Origin: an uncultured Bacteroidota bacterium
GTDB lineage: Bacteria; Bacteroidota; Bacteroidia; AKYH767-A; JABDAW01
NCBI GenBank assembly: GCA_903911135.1
Contig: CAIWCG010000163.1
Span: 1-34,053, forward strand
DNA: 34,053 nucleotides
Direction of reading: 5' to 3'
Shown here: piece after piece, positions 32,512-34,053 of the stretch
Numbering within the stretch: position 1 is the first letter of the stretch
Layout of the letters: the number at the start of each line of letters is the position of its first letter
Position numbers and translations under genes: made by a program
The notes under the pieces: generated by a model
What the model saw: only the letters and a program-made list of their open reading frames with translations
What the model was told of the DNA's origin: nothing
The model's database searches: none

Positions 32512-33537
32512 ATGAAAAATAAGAATCTAGATGCCTCTGACGAGAGCATGACGCCCGAAGAACAGGAGATAGAGAAGGTTTTGCGGCCTGCTTCCTTTCA
32601 TGATTTTACCGGGCAGTTCAAGGTGGTGGACAATCTCAAGGTTTTTGTGCAGGCTGCCAAGCAACGGTTGGAATCCTTGGACCATGTGCTGCTGCATGGC
32701 CCTCCTGGTTTGGGCAAAACTACCCTTGCCAACATCATTGCAAACGAACTGAATGTCGGCATTCGCATCACTTCAGGTCCTGTGCTGGACAAACCAGGCG
32801 ATTTGGCCGGTTTGCTCACCAACTTGGAGCCAAACGATGTTCTTTTCATTGATGAAATACACCGACTTAGCCCCATTGTGGAGGAATATCTTTATTCAGC
32901 CATGGAGGATTACAAGATAGACATCATGATAGAGACCGGTCCGAATGCAAGGTCGGTTCAGATAAAGATAAACCCTTTTACCTTAATTGGAGCCACCACT
33001 CGTTCGGGGCTTCTCACCTCTCCTTTGCGTGCCCGTTTCGGTATTAATGCCCGTTTGGAATATTACAATGCCGATTTGATCAAGACCATTCTCATTCGTT
33101 CTGCTGCCATTTTGAAAGTGGAGATTTTAGACAACGCCGCCTACGAAATTGCCCGCAGAAGCCGTGGCACTCCACGTATTGCCAATGCCTTGTTGCGCCG
33201 AGTTCGCGATTTTGCCCAGATAAAAGGCACGGGTTCCATAGATATGGAGATTTCCAAGTATGCCTTGGAGGCCTTGAATGTCGATATTCATGGTCTCGAC
33301 GAGATGGATACCCGCATACTTTCCACCATCATCGATAAGTTCAAGGGAGGCCCTGTAGGCCTGACTACCATAGCCACTGCCGTAGGCGAAGAGGCCGAAA
33401 CGATAGAAGAAGTCTATGAACCCTTTCTCATTCAGGAAGGCTACCTGATGCGAACACCCCGAGGACGCGAAGCCACCGAACTGGCCTACAAACATCTTGG
33501 CAAAGCCTATGGCACAAAAGGCGGAACCTTGTTTTAA
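32512..33537 (+). CDS. ruvB: Holliday junction branch migration DNA helicase RuvB
   Basis: A 341-aa AAA+ ATPase that, with RuvA, drives branch migration at Holliday junctions. Walker A is GPPGLGKT (63-70), Walker B LFIDEIH (111-117), sensor 1 GATTRSG, and the [15 protein letters not shown] sensor 2 region is present. The C-terminal winged-helix domain includes [12 protein letters not shown] and ends with GRVAT-like RGREAT and a short tail. The length is normal. The start is supported by family N-termini of the same length. ruvA and ruvC are not in the window. Confidence 0.97.
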   Translation: MKNKNLDASDESMTPEEQEIEKVLRPASFHDFTGQFKVVDNLKVFVQAAKQRLESLDHVLLHGPPGLGKTTLANIIANELNVGIRITSGPVLDKPGDLAGLLTNLEPNDVLFIDEIHRLSPIVEEYLYSAMEDYKIDIMIETGPNARSVQIKINPFTLIGATTRSGLLTSPLRARFGINARLEYYNADLIKTILIRSAAILKVEILDNAAYEIARRSRGTPRIANALLRRVRDFAQIKGTGSIDMEISKYALEALNVDIHGLDEMDTRILSTIIDKFKGGPVGLTTIATAVGEEAETIEEVYEPFLIQEGYLMRTPRGREATELAYKHLGKAYGTKGGTLF

Positions 33538-33718
33538 TCCTGACCATCCTCTTTTTATTGCACCGAGGCGGTATCATAAAAAGATGAAGAAAACCTTGAA
33601 ATCATAAATATTTAAGGCATCATAATCCATTCTTTACCTAAAATATGGTAAGTTCCCTACCCTATTTCAATAAAAAATATAGGTATAAAAGGAATGTTTA
33701 GAAGGAAAAGAGGAAAGT

Positions 33719-33970
33719 GCGGACCCGTTTAAAGAAACAGCCGCACTATCTTTAGATATGGCGGATGTATCTATATAAACGGCGGACGTTTGTAAAGTAA
33801 CAGCGGACGTTTCTTTACAAACAGCGGACATATCTAATGAAACAGCAGACGTATCCATACAAACAGCGGACGTATCTGTACAAATGGCGGACGTATCTAA
33901 AGAAACGGCGGACGTATCCTTACATTTGTCCGCCGTTTCTTTAGATAGGTCTGAACTATCCACTATTCCC
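33719..33970. repeat. Tandem array G: 21-bp period, about 12 units, one inverted near the end
   Basis: Units begin every 21 bp from 33719, with core GCGGACGTATCTAAAGAAAC. Units 1-10 are direct. The eleventh (33929-33949) is in reverse orientation, and with unit 9-10 sequence it makes a perfect 20-bp stem: arms 33894-33913 and 33928-33947, loop 14 nt. Unit 2 is also internally symmetric (CCGC..TATCT/AGATA..GCGG, 33741-33764). A minus frame reads heptads such as VSLDTSA from a GTG, but no promoter supports it. The array lies 181 bp after ruvB; the remaining 83 bp of the window show nothing else. Confidence 0.95.
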
Positions 33971-34053
33971 TTGTATTTATATTGAGCAAGACTAAAATTA
34001 AGGTTCTATAAGACCCAAGAAATGGGTTTTGGGATACTATATATATATAGGGG

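Noticed and set aside
5763-33970. Plasmid-type iterons marking replication origins
   Set aside because: Iterons are also about 17-22 bp in direct repeat, but there is no rep or dnaA gene, seven arrays have different sequences, and the gene content is chromosomal.

Overview
The window looks like a chromosomal segment of an AT-rich member of the Bacteroidota. Three secreted proteins end in type IX secretion (T9SS) sorting domains (YPNP motifs). Most genes are preceded by the Bacteroidota -7 promoter element TAnnTTTG, with A-rich leaders and no Shine-Dalgarno sequence. The gene set (UbiA-type prenyltransferase, DUF2027/Smr protein, LolD-like ATPase, GldI-like lipoprotein PPIase) fits that phylum. 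I see no rRNA, tRNA, CRISPR array, integrase or transposase.

Layout. 1-5614: T9SS-exported subtilisin-like protease, UbiA-family prenyltransferase, and a large membrane protein with C-terminal TPRs. 6081-11139 (all minus): imidazolonepropionase, DUF4197 protein, cysteine desulfurase and phosphoglucosamine mutase. 11887-14103: a T9SS beta-propeller-like protein and a small RRM RNA-binding protein. 14214-18606: an arginine-themed cluster, with arginine decarboxylase (minus) divergent from arginase and ArgS (plus). 19315-22592: FKBP lipoprotein and DHH phosphoesterase (minus operon), divergent from nucleoside diphosphate kinase and SelD (plus). 22593-28409: a third T9SS protein, an FN3-like protein, a TPR protein/LolD operon and a DUF6056-like membrane protein. 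28533-33537 (plus): Spy/CpxP-like protein, threonine aldolase, a secreted hypothetical protein, DUF2027/Smr protein and RuvB.

The most striking content is non-genic. Seven intergenic tandem arrays (5763-6010, 11484-11756, 18866-19130, 23854-24084, 30901-31047, 31088-31234, 33719-33970) have unrelated unit sequences but the same period: 21 bp, or 42 bp (2 x 21) in one case. Most hold about 11-12 units. They occupy every intergenic gap longer than 300 bp and none shorter. Two adjacent arrays are exactly in register over 210 bp. One contains a 42-bp unit with a perfect 9-bp dyad, one shows a four-unit higher-order repeat, and one ends with an inverted unit that makes a perfect 20-bp stem. Twenty-one bp is two turns of B-DNA and also seven codons, so both a DNA-structural or protein-binding role and a heptad-peptide role have to be weighed. 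I know of no named family that matches, and I treat this as the candidate undescribed system of the window.

Other points: three genes (ubiA-like, hutI, ruvB) have the promoter -7 element only 4-5 nt before the start codon, which predicts leaderless mRNAs. The arginine decarboxylase and arginase promoters appear to face each other so that their 5' leaders overlap. A compact triple-palindrome element lies upstream of array D.
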